A DNA stretch of 64,000 bases, taken from positions 3,596,001 through 3,660,000 of the forward strand of contig NZ_AP025281.1 in the NCBI RefSeq assembly GCF_024347195.1, written 5' to 3'. Shown here one piece after another: positions 43,338 to 51,003 of the stretch. A program made the translations under genes and the position numbers. Each line of letters opens with the position of its first letter. Within the stretch, counting starts at the first letter, position 1. The DNA is from Aliamphritea hakodatensis (GTDB lineage Bacteria > Pseudomonadota > Gammaproteobacteria > Pseudomonadales > Balneatricaceae). The notes beneath the pieces were generated by a model. That model had not been told where the DNA came from. It saw nothing but the letters and a program-made list of their open reading frames with translations, and searched no databases.

Positions 43338-43937
43338 GTGGAAGATAACAGTATCTGGATTATCAGTATCCTTACCCTGGTTACAGGAGGCGTTATCGGT
43401 TATTTCGCTGGCCGCTTCGGCACCAGTGCAACCAAACAACGGGACCTGAACCTGCAACTGGAAGATTCTCAACGTCAGCTGGATGCTTACAAGCAACAGG
43501 TAAACCAACACTTTGAACGTACCGCAGAGCTGGTCAACGATATGACCGAAAGCTACAAAGCGGTCCATCAGCACCTGGCAACAGGTTCTGAAGCACTGTG
43601 CGATGCCGATACCAGCAAGCTGGAAGCAGCACCGATTAAACCGGGCATTGCAGACCAGACTGAAAAAGCGCCGGCACCGGCCGCCGAACAGCCTGCACCG
43701 GCCACCGAGCAAAGCGCCGCGGTAAACGCTGACGCAGATGCGAAAGAGGCTCCCGCAGCTGAAACGGAGAACATTCCGGCACCGCCTCTGGATTACGCAC
43801 CGAAAACACCGGACCAGGAAGGTACCCTGTCGGAAAACTTCGGCGTAAAGAAAGAAGCAGAAGAACCTCAGCCTGAGCCGGTTCCTGCTGATCACTTTGC
43901 AGACAAGAAAACAGAAGAAGCCGCCAAGCTGCACTGA
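43338..43937 (+). CDS. ZapG/YhcB (DUF1043) membrane-anchored cell-envelope protein
   Basis: The 199-residue protein has an N-terminal membrane helix (about 5-25), a coiled-coil segment (LEDSQRQLDAYKQQVNQHFERTAELV) and a long low-complexity tail rich in Ala, Pro and Glu. This is the DUF1043/YhcB (ZapG) family, linked to cell division and envelope growth. The GTG start at 43338 is favoured because AAAGGAG sits 5 bases upstream; a frame to an ATG at 43293 has no such site. Two antisense frames across its tail are compositional shadows. Confidence 0.82.
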   Translation: MEDNSIWIISILTLVTGGVIGYFAGRFGTSATKQRDLNLQLEDSQRQLDAYKQQVNQHFERTAELVNDMTESYKAVHQHLATGSEALCDADTSKLEAAPIKPGIADQTEKAPAPAAEQPAPATEQSAAVNADADAKEAPAAETENIPAPPLDYAPKTPDQEGTLSENFGVKKEAEEPQPEPVPADHFADKKTEEAAKLH

Positions 43938-43970
43938 TCAGCTTTCTGCCGGTGGCAAACCGCCCCAAAT

Positions 43971-44005
43971 AAAAAAGGCCGCTACATCCGTAGCGGCCTT
44001 TTTTT
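43971..44005. terminator. Intrinsic terminator, usable on both strands
   Basis: AAAAAAGGCCGCTAC (43971-43985) pairs with GTAGCGGCCTTTTTT (43990-44004) around four bases, with a T-run on each strand. It ends zapG and the facing small membrane protein gene. Confidence 0.9.
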
Positions 44006-44034
44006 ATGTCTGCATTTTTTCTTCCGGAAACCGG

Positions 44035-44280
44035 TCAGTTATGCGCCTGCCCGTCCATCATACAGCTGTTCGCCATTGCATCGTAACGTCCGCCCTGAGA
44101 CTCACAGGAACTGCTGACAAAATGATCTGTGCTTCCCAGATATGACACCAGTACCGCAGCCCCCAGACACAGCATGATCGCTTTGCCGGCCCGAATGTGC
44201 TGCTGACGTAACATCATCACCAGCGCAAAGATCCCGCTACCTGCGGATACAGCAATCAAAAGATAAAACAATACCATCAT
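44035..44280 (-). CDS. Small membrane protein of unknown function
   Basis: An 81-residue protein with two hydrophobic helices (about 2-24 and 33-50) and a polar C-terminal tail containing two cysteines (SSSCESQGG and NSCMMDG). No family recognised. It is 23 bases downstream of the Nif3-type gene on the same strand and shares the terminator at 43971-44005, so it may be co-transcribed. Confidence 0.6.
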   Translation of the reverse strand: MMVLFYLLIAVSAGSGIFALVMMLRQQHIRAGKAIMLCLGAAVLVSYLGSTDHFVSSSCESQGGRYDAMANSCMMDGQAHN

Positions 44281-44303
44281 AGTTTTCAGTCCGCTCAGTC
44301 AGA

Positions 44304-45065
44304 TCAGGCAGGATTATCAATGTCCACAAAGTGATGTTCAACCCCGAACGCCTCCGCCAGATGCTCACCCAGCGCCTTCGCACCGTAACGTTCCGTGGCA
44401 TGATGGCCTGCAGCAAAGTAATGAATCCCTTCTTCTCTGGCACTGTGCGTAGTCGGCTCTGAGATTTCCCCGGAAAGATAGGCATCCACGCCGTGTTCAA
44501 TGGCTTTGTCAATGTAGCCCTGCGCCCCGCCCGTACACCAGGCGATAGTACTGATCGTTTCCGGCCCGGCATCCAGGTGTAAAACATCCCGCCCCAGAAT
44601 GCCAGCCACCTGAGCCGCAAACTCCGTGGCCTTCAGCGGTGCAGGTAAGCGGCCGACAGAGCCAATACTGAGGGGATTATCAGCCTCAAGCCCGCCCTCG
44701 GTAATCAGCCCCAACTGTTTAGCCAACTGAGCATTATTGCCAAGCTCCGGATGGCCATCCAGCGGCAGATGGTACGCCAGCAGACTGATATCATGGCCCA
44801 GCAGGGTCTGTAAGCGGCGCTTTCTCAACCCTTTAATCACCGGACTCTCACCTTTCCAGAAATAACCGTGATGTACCAGAATCAGATCCGCTTTCAGCGC
44901 GACTGCCTGATCCAGTAATGCCTGAGACGCTGTTACCCCGGAAACAATACAGTGAACATCGGATTTACCTTCCACCTGAAGGCCATTCGGGCAGTAGTCC
45001 CGGTAGCGCTCAGGGGTCAGCAAGTTATTGGTATAATTTACGATTTCATTTAACTTAACTGCCAT
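44304..45065 (-). CDS. Nif3-like dinuclear metal centre protein
   Basis: A 253-residue Nif3/YbgI family protein: LNEIVNYTNNLLTPERYRDYCPNGLQVEG at the start, LILVHHGYFW (metal-binding histidines), and a terminal AGHHATERYGAKALGEHL. Members bind two metals; some act as GTP cyclohydrolase I-like or hydrolase enzymes, but the physiological role is unclear. In pseudomonads the homologue is also beside algW, as here (divergent, 97 bases). The start at 45065 opens the conserved region. Confidence 0.92.
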   Translation of the reverse strand: MAVKLNEIVNYTNNLLTPERYRDYCPNGLQVEGKSDVHCIVSGVTASQALLDQAVALKADLILVHHGYFWKGESPVIKGLRKRRLQTLLGHDISLLAYHLPLDGHPELGNNAQLAKQLGLITEGGLEADNPLSIGSVGRLPAPLKATEFAAQVAGILGRDVLHLDAGPETISTIAWCTGGAQGYIDKAIEHGVDAYLSGEISEPTTHSAREEGIHYFAAGHHATERYGAKALGEHLAEAFGVEHHFVDIDNPA

Positions 45066-45161
45066 AATTGTGCCGCAATAGTTCCCATTAATGGATAAGT
45101 ATCCGTATAATTCTAAATCCAGTCGATCCTGATCGCACCTATTAAAAGGCAATCCTGACGC

Positions 45162-46409
45162 ATGCGTAGACTATCGTTTCTTATCTGGCCGACTATTTCA
45201 GGTGTTCTTGCGGCTACTTTATTACTGCTGTACGTCCCGGGGCTGTTACCCACCAGCCAGGTAACAGATTTGTTTGCCGACGCAGAACGCCCTGCCGAAC
45301 GCACCATTACTACCGTTGGCCCGGCCTCTTACGCGGATGCGGTAGACATTGCCTCCCCCAGTGTTGTGAACATTTACACCCGCACGGTGGTACCGCCTAA
45401 AGATTCAGACACTATTACGGAACCGGCCACTGCACCGAATACGCCCCTGCAGAAAAAGTATGAAGGCGATAACCTGCAGGGCCGTGACAAAGTACACACC
45501 AGCCTGGGGTCGGGTGTAATCCTGACCCACGACGGCTACATTGCGACCAATAACCACGTCATCGCCAATGCCGATGAGATTACCGTGGCCCTGAAAGATG
45601 GCCGTGAAGCACTGGCACAGGTCATCGGCCGCGACCCGGATACAGATCTGGCCGTGCTGAAAATTAGCCTGCCCGACCTGCCCATCATTACCATCAGCTC
45701 CTCAAACAATCTGCGGGTGGGCGACGTCACGCTGGCGATCGGTAACCCCTTTGGCGTAGGCCAGACCGTGACCATGGGCATTATCAGCGCCACCGGCCGT
45801 AATCAGGTTGGCCTGAACACCTATGAAAACTTTATCCAGACCGATGCAGCCATCAACCCGGGGAACTCCGGCGGTGCACTGATCGACCCCTACGGTAACC
45901 TGATCGGCATCAATACCGCGATCTTCTCCCGCAGCGGTGGCTCACTGGGGATCGGCTTTGCCATTCCTTCCAATCAGGCCATTGTGGTCATGAAAGACCT
46001 CATAGAACACGGCCGGGTGATCCGTGGCTGGCTGGGAATTGAAGCACAGGAAATGACCGCGCAGCTGGCGGAGTCTTTTGCGCTGGAAGAAAATCGGGGG
46101 CTAATCATTGCCGGTATTTACCGTGATGGCCCGGCGCACCAGGGCGGCTTGCAACCCGGTGATATCATGCTGGAAATCGAAGGTGAAAAGATCATCGACG
46201 GCCGTACCTCCATGCGTCAGATTGCACAAGTACGCCCCGGCAGCCAGATTCAGATAAAAGCCCTGCGCGACGGCGAAATGCAGGACTTTACGGTTGAAAT
46301 CATCGAACGGCCTACGCCTCCCAAATCGGATGCAACTCCGGCACAGGTCCCGGGCCCCAAAGCCGGCGCGACACCTGAAAAACCAACGCCGGAAAAACTT
46401 GCTGAATAA
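45162..46409 (+). CDS. AlgW/DegS-type periplasmic serine protease
   Basis: A 415-residue membrane-anchored HtrA-family protease: N-terminal helix (about 5-28), trypsin-like domain with catalytic His (TNNHVIANA), Asp (DPDTDLAVL) and Ser (NPGNSGGAL), one PDZ domain (about 285-380), and a Pro-rich tail. AlgW/DegS cleave the anti-sigma factor of the envelope-stress sigma factor when misfolded outer-membrane proteins bind the PDZ. A single PDZ and membrane anchor favour DegS/AlgW over DegP. The Pro/Lys-rich extension is longer than in E. coli DegS (355 residues). Confidence 0.93.
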   Translation: MRRLSFLIWPTISGVLAATLLLLYVPGLLPTSQVTDLFADAERPAERTITTVGPASYADAVDIASPSVVNIYTRTVVPPKDSDTITEPATAPNTPLQKKYEGDNLQGRDKVHTSLGSGVILTHDGYIATNNHVIANADEITVALKDGREALAQVIGRDPDTDLAVLKISLPDLPIITISSSNNLRVGDVTLAIGNPFGVGQTVTMGIISATGRNQVGLNTYENFIQTDAAINPGNSGGALIDPYGNLIGINTAIFSRSGGSLGIGFAIPSNQAIVVMKDLIEHGRVIRGWLGIEAQEMTAQLAESFALEENRGLIIAGIYRDGPAHQGGLQPGDIMLEIEGEKIIDGRTSMRQIAQVRPGSQIQIKALRDGEMQDFTVEIIERPTPPKSDATPAQVPGPKAGATPEKPTPEKLAE

Positions 46410-46452
46410 CAGAAGGCTGCTATATCAACCGCCGCTTTTAAACTGCACATTG

Positions 46453-46473
46453 CCCGGAAACACTGTTTCCGGG
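46453..46473 (+). terminator. Hairpin after the AlgW/DegS-type gene
   Basis: CCCGGAAAC (46453-46461) pairs perfectly with GTTTCCGGG (46465-46473) around three bases, 44 bases after the stop codon. No T-run follows, so it may be a rho-assisted end or an mRNA stabiliser. Confidence 0.5.
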
Positions 46474-46636
46474 AATATCCTCCCTCTCCCCTAACAGGAA
46501 ACGGCAGCGGTTTCTGTGTGCCAATATCCCTTCTCTGACTTCACATACAACCACAACGTCTGAAACACCTGATCCAGATGTTTTTTGCCCTCATCGCGTT
46601 AGCCTCAGGATCTGATTCTGGCTAGCTTATCCCTGC

Positions 46637-46651
46637 TGATAAGCATTCTTT
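46637..46651 (+). promoter_or_regulatory. Fur-like site upstream of the PLP-OsmC-flavoprotein operon
   Basis: TGATAAG-C-ATTCTTT matches the 7-1-7 Fur model (TGATAAT-N-ATTATCA) at 10 of 14 positions and shares TAAGCATTCTT with the feoA-upstream box. It lies 24 bases before ATG 46676. The right half is weak, so this is a candidate only. Confidence 0.4.
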
Positions 46652-46675
46652 TTTTCAGACCAGAAAGTGACCGCA

Positions 46676-47998
46676 ATGAATGATGATGGAAATTCACAGC
46701 CAAGTTTTAACAACGCCCCCGGTGCCGGAGAACACGTCCGCTGGCTAAATGATCTGTCTCGGGAAAGACAGGCAGGGCCTGCTTTTTCATGTTCCAGACA
46801 AATCAACACTGATGCCCGGCCAGCCACCCTCTGTGTTCACTCAGGTACTTATGAAGACCCCAATACAGGCGCAGTAGGCAGCCCGTTATTTGCCACCACT
46901 ACTTTTCGGTTCTGTGAAGATGCCTTCGATTCGTTTCTGGACGGTTTCATCCGCGACATCCCGATTTACAGCCGGTACGGAAACCCAAACCAGTGGACGG
47001 TACAGCTCAAAATAGCAGCACTGGAAAAAGCTCAGAGCGCTCTGGTACTGGCCTCAGGAATGGCAGCAATTACCACAACCCTGCTAGCACTCACAAACCG
47101 CAACGGTCATATCATATCTTCCTATGACCTTTATGGCGGCAGTTACAGTTTGCTTAGATCGGATATGCACCAGTTTGGCCGTACGGTCAGTTATGTTGAT
47201 CCACTCGATATCAGCTCAGTTGAACAGGCCATTCAGCCGGAAACCCAGGCCGTGTTTCTGGAATCCCTCAGTAATCCGTTAATGAAAGCAATTGATCTTC
47301 CGGCCATTGCCAGCATCTGTAAGCGTCACGATGTTCTACTGATTATCGACAACACATTCCTTTCTCCGATCAGTTGCCAGCCGCTGCAACACGGGGCTGA
47401 CATCGTCATTCACTCAGGAACAAAATATCTCAGTGGTCACAGTGATCAAACCTGTGGCAGCGTAGCCGGCAGCCGTAAGCTGGTTGACCGGGTATGGGCG
47501 CAACTGCTCAAATTCGGTGCCATGCTGGACCCTGCCCAATGCCATTTGCTGGAACGCAGCCTGAAAACTCTGGCTATCAGAATGAAAGCACATCAGGAGG
47601 GGGCTAAGCGGATCACCGAATTCCTCTCCAGGCATCCACAGGTTAAGAAGGTACATTCACCCTATCTGGAAGGTGATGACAACCATCGTCTGATGGCCTA
47701 TGCGCAGAATCTGAGCACAGGCATTCTGAGTTTTGAGGTGGAAGGTGGCAACACAGCAGCGCTTCAACTGCTAAACCATTTAACCCTAATTACCCCTGCC
47801 ACCAGCCTGGGAGGTGTGGAGTCTCTGGTCAGTCTGCCCTTCAATACATCTCATAGCGGCCTGACTACTTATCAGCAGGAACAGATCGGTCTGAATCTTG
47901 GATTGGTGCGTCTGTCCGTTGGTATAGAAGACCCCGAAGACCTTTGTCAGGACCTGCAATACGCTTTAACCCAGATTCGGAGAGACTCAGAAATATGA
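46676..47998 (+). CDS. Cys/Met-metabolism PLP-dependent enzyme (lyase or synthase)
   Basis: A 440-residue fold-type I PLP enzyme of the cystathionine gamma-synthase / methionine gamma-lyase family. It has a family start (TLCVHSGTYEDPNTGAVGSP), YSRYGNPNQWTVQLKIAALE, the PLP-stacking YDLYGGSY, Asp in LLIIDNTFLSP, and the PLP lysine in HSGTKYLSGHSD. An extra N-terminal arm of about 45 residues precedes the family core. It could cleave or build C-S bonds (cysteine, homocysteine, cystathionine). It is the first gene of a coupled trio (ATGA overlap with the next) at the edge of a cysteine-consuming siderophore cluster, so sulfur supply or tailoring is plausible. The ATG at 46676 is chosen; an upstream GTG at 46667 is possible. 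Confidence 0.85.
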   Translation: MNDDGNSQPSFNNAPGAGEHVRWLNDLSRERQAGPAFSCSRQINTDARPATLCVHSGTYEDPNTGAVGSPLFATTTFRFCEDAFDSFLDGFIRDIPIYSRYGNPNQWTVQLKIAALEKAQSALVLASGMAAITTTLLALTNRNGHIISSYDLYGGSYSLLRSDMHQFGRTVSYVDPLDISSVEQAIQPETQAVFLESLSNPLMKAIDLPAIASICKRHDVLLIIDNTFLSPISCQPLQHGADIVIHSGTKYLSGHSDQTCGSVAGSRKLVDRVWAQLLKFGAMLDPAQCHLLERSLKTLAIRMKAHQEGAKRITEFLSRHPQVKKVHSPYLEGDDNHRLMAYAQNLSTGILSFEVEGGNTAALQLLNHLTLITPATSLGGVESLVSLPFNTSHSGLTTYQQEQIGLNLGLVRLSVGIEDPEDLCQDLQYALTQIRRDSEI

Positions 47999-48969
47999 GA
48001 AACGGCATTGATATTTCCAGCTTCAGCGAAACCGTTAACGAAGTCAGAAATGATGAAAGACAGGGTCAGATAGATTATTCAGCGGTCAGTAGCTGGAAGC
48101 CCAACGCAGGCATTCTGGCCAGAGTAAATCCGGCCAGAGTAGGTACTCTGAAAGCACCACGGATTTTTGAGATACCGGTCCCCCCCCATGCAACGGTCGC
48201 CGGCCACACCATGCTGCCGGAAGCCACACCGCAAGAAATGGCTGCAGTCGCACTGGCCGGATGCTTTCTGGTATCCACCGTCAATGGCCTTTCTTCCATC
48301 AAGTGCACCATCGAGTCATTAAATATCGGGCTAACATTAACCCCAGTGGACATGCAGGCGCTTTACACCATCAACGCACAAACCAACCGCGGGCCGGAAG
48401 ACCTTGAGCGGATTGTCGGCATGGTAAAACAAATGAGTCCGAATCATCGTAGCTTTGCAGAAGCATTACCGCTAACCGTACAGATCGCCGATACGACGTT
48501 TGCATTTGATGCCTGCGGCACCCCTGAAGCGCCGGCAGGTGACCCGGCTGAAACACATCTCAGCTGTCACTGGCTTTACGGTACCCAGCTGCAGGCTAAC
48601 CTTGGAGATCAGCTTCAGCTCCCTATCGATCAGCCAAAGCAACTGGGGGGTGTCGACTGGGCCCCAAATCCCCAGGAATACCTGCTCATGGCGCTGTCTG
48701 CCGATGTGCTCAGCAAACTGACAGAACATCAGGCAGTTACGGAGCAGTTAAGCCAGCTGAAAATTGTTGCCAGCGCCCGGGTTGATATCCGTGGTATGTG
48801 TGACGTTGCTGATGTACCGGTACATTTACTGAACATTCAGCTTCAGTTACAGGGCAACAGCGATGAAATGAACAGGATTGCGAACCTGAAAGAATACGTA
48901 CAGGCAGCCATCTCTCAGTCAACCGTCTGCCAGTATCTGCGGCACCCGGTTTCTATGGTTTTCAACTGA
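47995..48969 (+). CDS. Tandem OsmC-like protein with split signature cysteines
   Basis: The 324-residue product appears to be two OsmC/Ohr-type domains in one chain (about 1-165 and 185-324). Each has the core helix after a P-x-E motif: TPQEMAAVALAGC with Cys90 in the first, and NPQEYLLMALSAD, without cysteine, in the second. The position of the second family cysteine is Ser148-Pro in the first half but Cys312 (STVCQYL) in the second. OsmC/Ohr proteins reduce organic hydroperoxides through these two cysteines. Here each half keeps one. It overlaps the PLP gene by 4 bases (start at 47995) and precedes a flavoprotein gene by 16 bases. A role in thiol or peroxide chemistry of the cluster is inferred. 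Confidence 0.68.
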   Translation: MRNGIDISSFSETVNEVRNDERQGQIDYSAVSSWKPNAGILARVNPARVGTLKAPRIFEIPVPPHATVAGHTMLPEATPQEMAAVALAGCFLVSTVNGLSSIKCTIESLNIGLTLTPVDMQALYTINAQTNRGPEDLERIVGMVKQMSPNHRSFAEALPLTVQIADTTFAFDACGTPEAPAGDPAETHLSCHWLYGTQLQANLGDQLQLPIDQPKQLGGVDWAPNPQEYLLMALSADVLSKLTEHQAVTEQLSQLKIVASARVDIRGMCDVADVPVHLLNIQLQLQGNSDEMNRIANLKEYVQAAISQSTVCQYLRHPVSMVFN

Positions 48970-48985
48970 AGGGATAATTAAAATT

Positions 48986-50230
48986 ATGGAAGAATACAGG
49001 TTACAGATTATCGGTTTTGGCCCGGCTGCACTGGGCATATTTGTGGCAGCTGACCGGGTTGGCAGATTAACTGAACTACTGAACACCGGTATCTGCATAC
49101 ATGAAAAAATCAGCGACATTGAAAGCTGGGAGTCCCTTAAATACCGGATTCCCAGCAACTCACCAGCACTGGATTTTCTCAGTGAAATACGTACTGACGG
49201 CATTTTCGCCCCCCTGCTTTCAGGCCCCCTGGGCACTCAGCTAAAAGCATGCGGCACCAATCCCGTATGCCTTACACTGATCGCATCCTTCCTGAAACAA
49301 ATGCTGCAAACAGTTGTGAAGCTATTGGACACACATTCCCGCTGTCAGGTTATCTGGGGGCACAGTATTGAAAGCATAAAATACGCTGAAGGTTTTATCG
49401 TTCACTCTCAGCAAACCCCATTACACAGTCAGTACCTGTTACTCGCAACCGGTGCCTGTGCGAAATCAGTTACTGACGCTGAATTACAGATCACTGTTGA
49501 TGCAGAACAGTTACTCAGAGGAAACGCTGATGAAGAGATCGCCCGTTACCTGGCTGAAAAAAGGCCTGTATATATCGTTGGCGGATCTCATAGCAGTTTT
49601 TCTGCCGCAGGATATTTACTGGAATTTTTTTCCGACCACTTCCACTGTGCGGCTCCCATTAAAATTCTCAGCAAACGCCGGGTAAAGGAAATGTACTCCC
49701 CCAGTGAAGCTCAGCAAACGCTGCTGAAAGACAATGACCTGATTAACACTGATACCGGTGAAGTGAATAAATTTGACGGTTTACGCGGTGTAGCGCGGGA
49801 ACTGTATCGCCAGATCTGTAAGGGTGAAGAAAGCCGCATAGAAATTATATACGGGCCTCAGGCAGACATCAGACTCACTCAGTCTTCCCCCGCCCCCGTG
49901 TATATCAACGCCACCGGTTACCGCCCCAGACTGCCAAATATCTGTACCGCTACCGGTGAGCAACTGGTTCCGGACACAACGGTGGGGGGCAACAATGTAC
50001 TCAAGGACAGCGTTACTTCAATGCTGCTGAATGACGGCAATCCTGTCAGCGGACTCTACGGTATAGGTCTGGGATTTGCAGACCTGAAAACAGACGGTTG
50101 TCAGGTAGGCATTAACTTCTTCCACGGCTGCAGTGCAGCCCGGATACTGACCGGTATACTGGAAACACCCGACCACCAGAATCGTCCGCGACCGGTGCAA
50201 TCCCCGAATTTCTCTCAGCCTGCCCACTGA
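48986..50230 (+). CDS. Class B flavin monooxygenase-like protein
   Basis: A 414-residue protein with an N-terminal FAD fold (IIGFGPAALGIFVAADR), an internal NAD(P)H fold (YIVGGSHSSFSAAGYLLEF) and an ATGYRPRLPN motif near residue 310. These three features in this order characterise class B flavoprotein monooxygenases, including siderophore N-hydroxylases (PvdA/IucD/SidA). The substrate is unknown; amine or thiol oxidation would both fit. Last gene of the trio; AAGGGATAA lies before ATG 48986. Its 3' end overlaps the convergent phosphopantetheinyl transferase gene by 16 bases. Confidence 0.7.
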   Translation: MEEYRLQIIGFGPAALGIFVAADRVGRLTELLNTGICIHEKISDIESWESLKYRIPSNSPALDFLSEIRTDGIFAPLLSGPLGTQLKACGTNPVCLTLIASFLKQMLQTVVKLLDTHSRCQVIWGHSIESIKYAEGFIVHSQQTPLHSQYLLLATGACAKSVTDAELQITVDAEQLLRGNADEEIARYLAEKRPVYIVGGSHSSFSAAGYLLEFFSDHFHCAAPIKILSKRRVKEMYSPSEAQQTLLKDNDLINTDTGEVNKFDGLRGVARELYRQICKGEESRIEIIYGPQADIRLTQSSPAPVYINATGYRPRLPNICTATGEQLVPDTTVGGNNVLKDSVTSMLLNDGNPVSGLYGIGLGFADLKTDGCQVGINFFHGCSAARILTGILETPDHQNRPRPVQSPNFSQPAH

Positions 50231-51003
50231 GTCTGAATCAGTCGGGAACCTTCACAGAAGGTTTCCGGCACCTCACCTTTTTCTGCCCTCCGCATCATAA
50301 CTACTCTGGATTCGACACCGCAGCTTCCCATCCGGTAACTCGCTTGTATCAATATATTTTTCGGCAACTCTGCAGCCAGGCCTGCCCGGGGAGTTAATGC
50401 TGCACGGCCTTTTCCTAACCCGGTAATCACCACCTCATGGAAATCCGCAAACCGGCATATATAAGGATAAATCGCCTTATAAAACGCTTCTTTGACAGAA
50501 AATGCCACTGTCAGCAATTCACGCCGACAATGGTACGATTGCAGTAACAACCATTCATCAGTCTGCAGTACCAAAGGCATCACGGTATCCAGACTGTCGT
50601 CCGCAATAAAGCCTTCTATATCAACCCCCAGCCCTGCGCAGCCGGTATCGGTGCGACAGAGTATCGCGACCGCCTGCTGACAGCTATGGCTAATAGACCC
50701 CCGGATACCCGCCGGCCAGATCGGTGCGCCTCCGGAACCGCGCAGAGGCGGTTCCGGATTCAGTATCCCGGCCATTCCCATGGCCTGAACGGCACAATAC
50801 CGCCCGGCAAGGTATTCACACTGACGCTTCAGCACGGCCCCCTGCAGATCTGCCGGCACAGAGATCTCCTGGCGTTGAAGCCTGGAGATCCAGTTATAAT
50901 CATGATCAAACTTGCAACTGACCCGAATAATTCCCCCGGAAACCGTCCGGCTGACAGGAATTCCTTCTGAACAACTGTTGTTCTCTTTACGCCGGCCAGA
51001 CAT
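50215..51003 (-). CDS. EntD/Sfp-type 4'-phosphopantetheinyl transferase
   Basis: The 262-residue protein has the transferase signatures: a RGSISHS motif (CoA-binding His), GLGVDIEGF (magnesium-binding Asp and Glu) and FSVKEAFYKAIYP. It adds the phosphopantetheine arm to the carrier domains of the neighbouring megasynthase (ArCP/ACP/PCP). Its start overlaps the end of the upstream fusion gene by 17 bases, so it is the last gene of the siderophore operon. The layout matches EntD-type enzymes dedicated to siderophores, such as YbtD. Confidence 0.92.
   Translation of the reverse strand: MSGRRKENNSCSEGIPVSRTVSGGIIRVSCKFDHDYNWISRLQRQEISVPADLQGAVLKRQCEYLAGRYCAVQAMGMAGILNPEPPLRGSGGAPIWPAGIRGSISHSCQQAVAILCRTDTGCAGLGVDIEGFIADDSLDTVMPLVLQTDEWLLLQSYHCRRELLTVAFSVKEAFYKAIYPYICRFADFHEVVITGLGKGRAALTPRAGLAAELPKNILIQASYRMGSCGVESRVVMMRRAEKGEVPETFCEGSRLIQTQWAG

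Noticed and set aside
43320..43934. 204-codon minus-strand frame opposite zapG
   Set aside because: Composition is dominated by Cys, Arg and Phe, typical of the antisense of an Ala/Glu/Pro-rich coding sequence. The plus-strand frame has a ribosome-binding site and family features.
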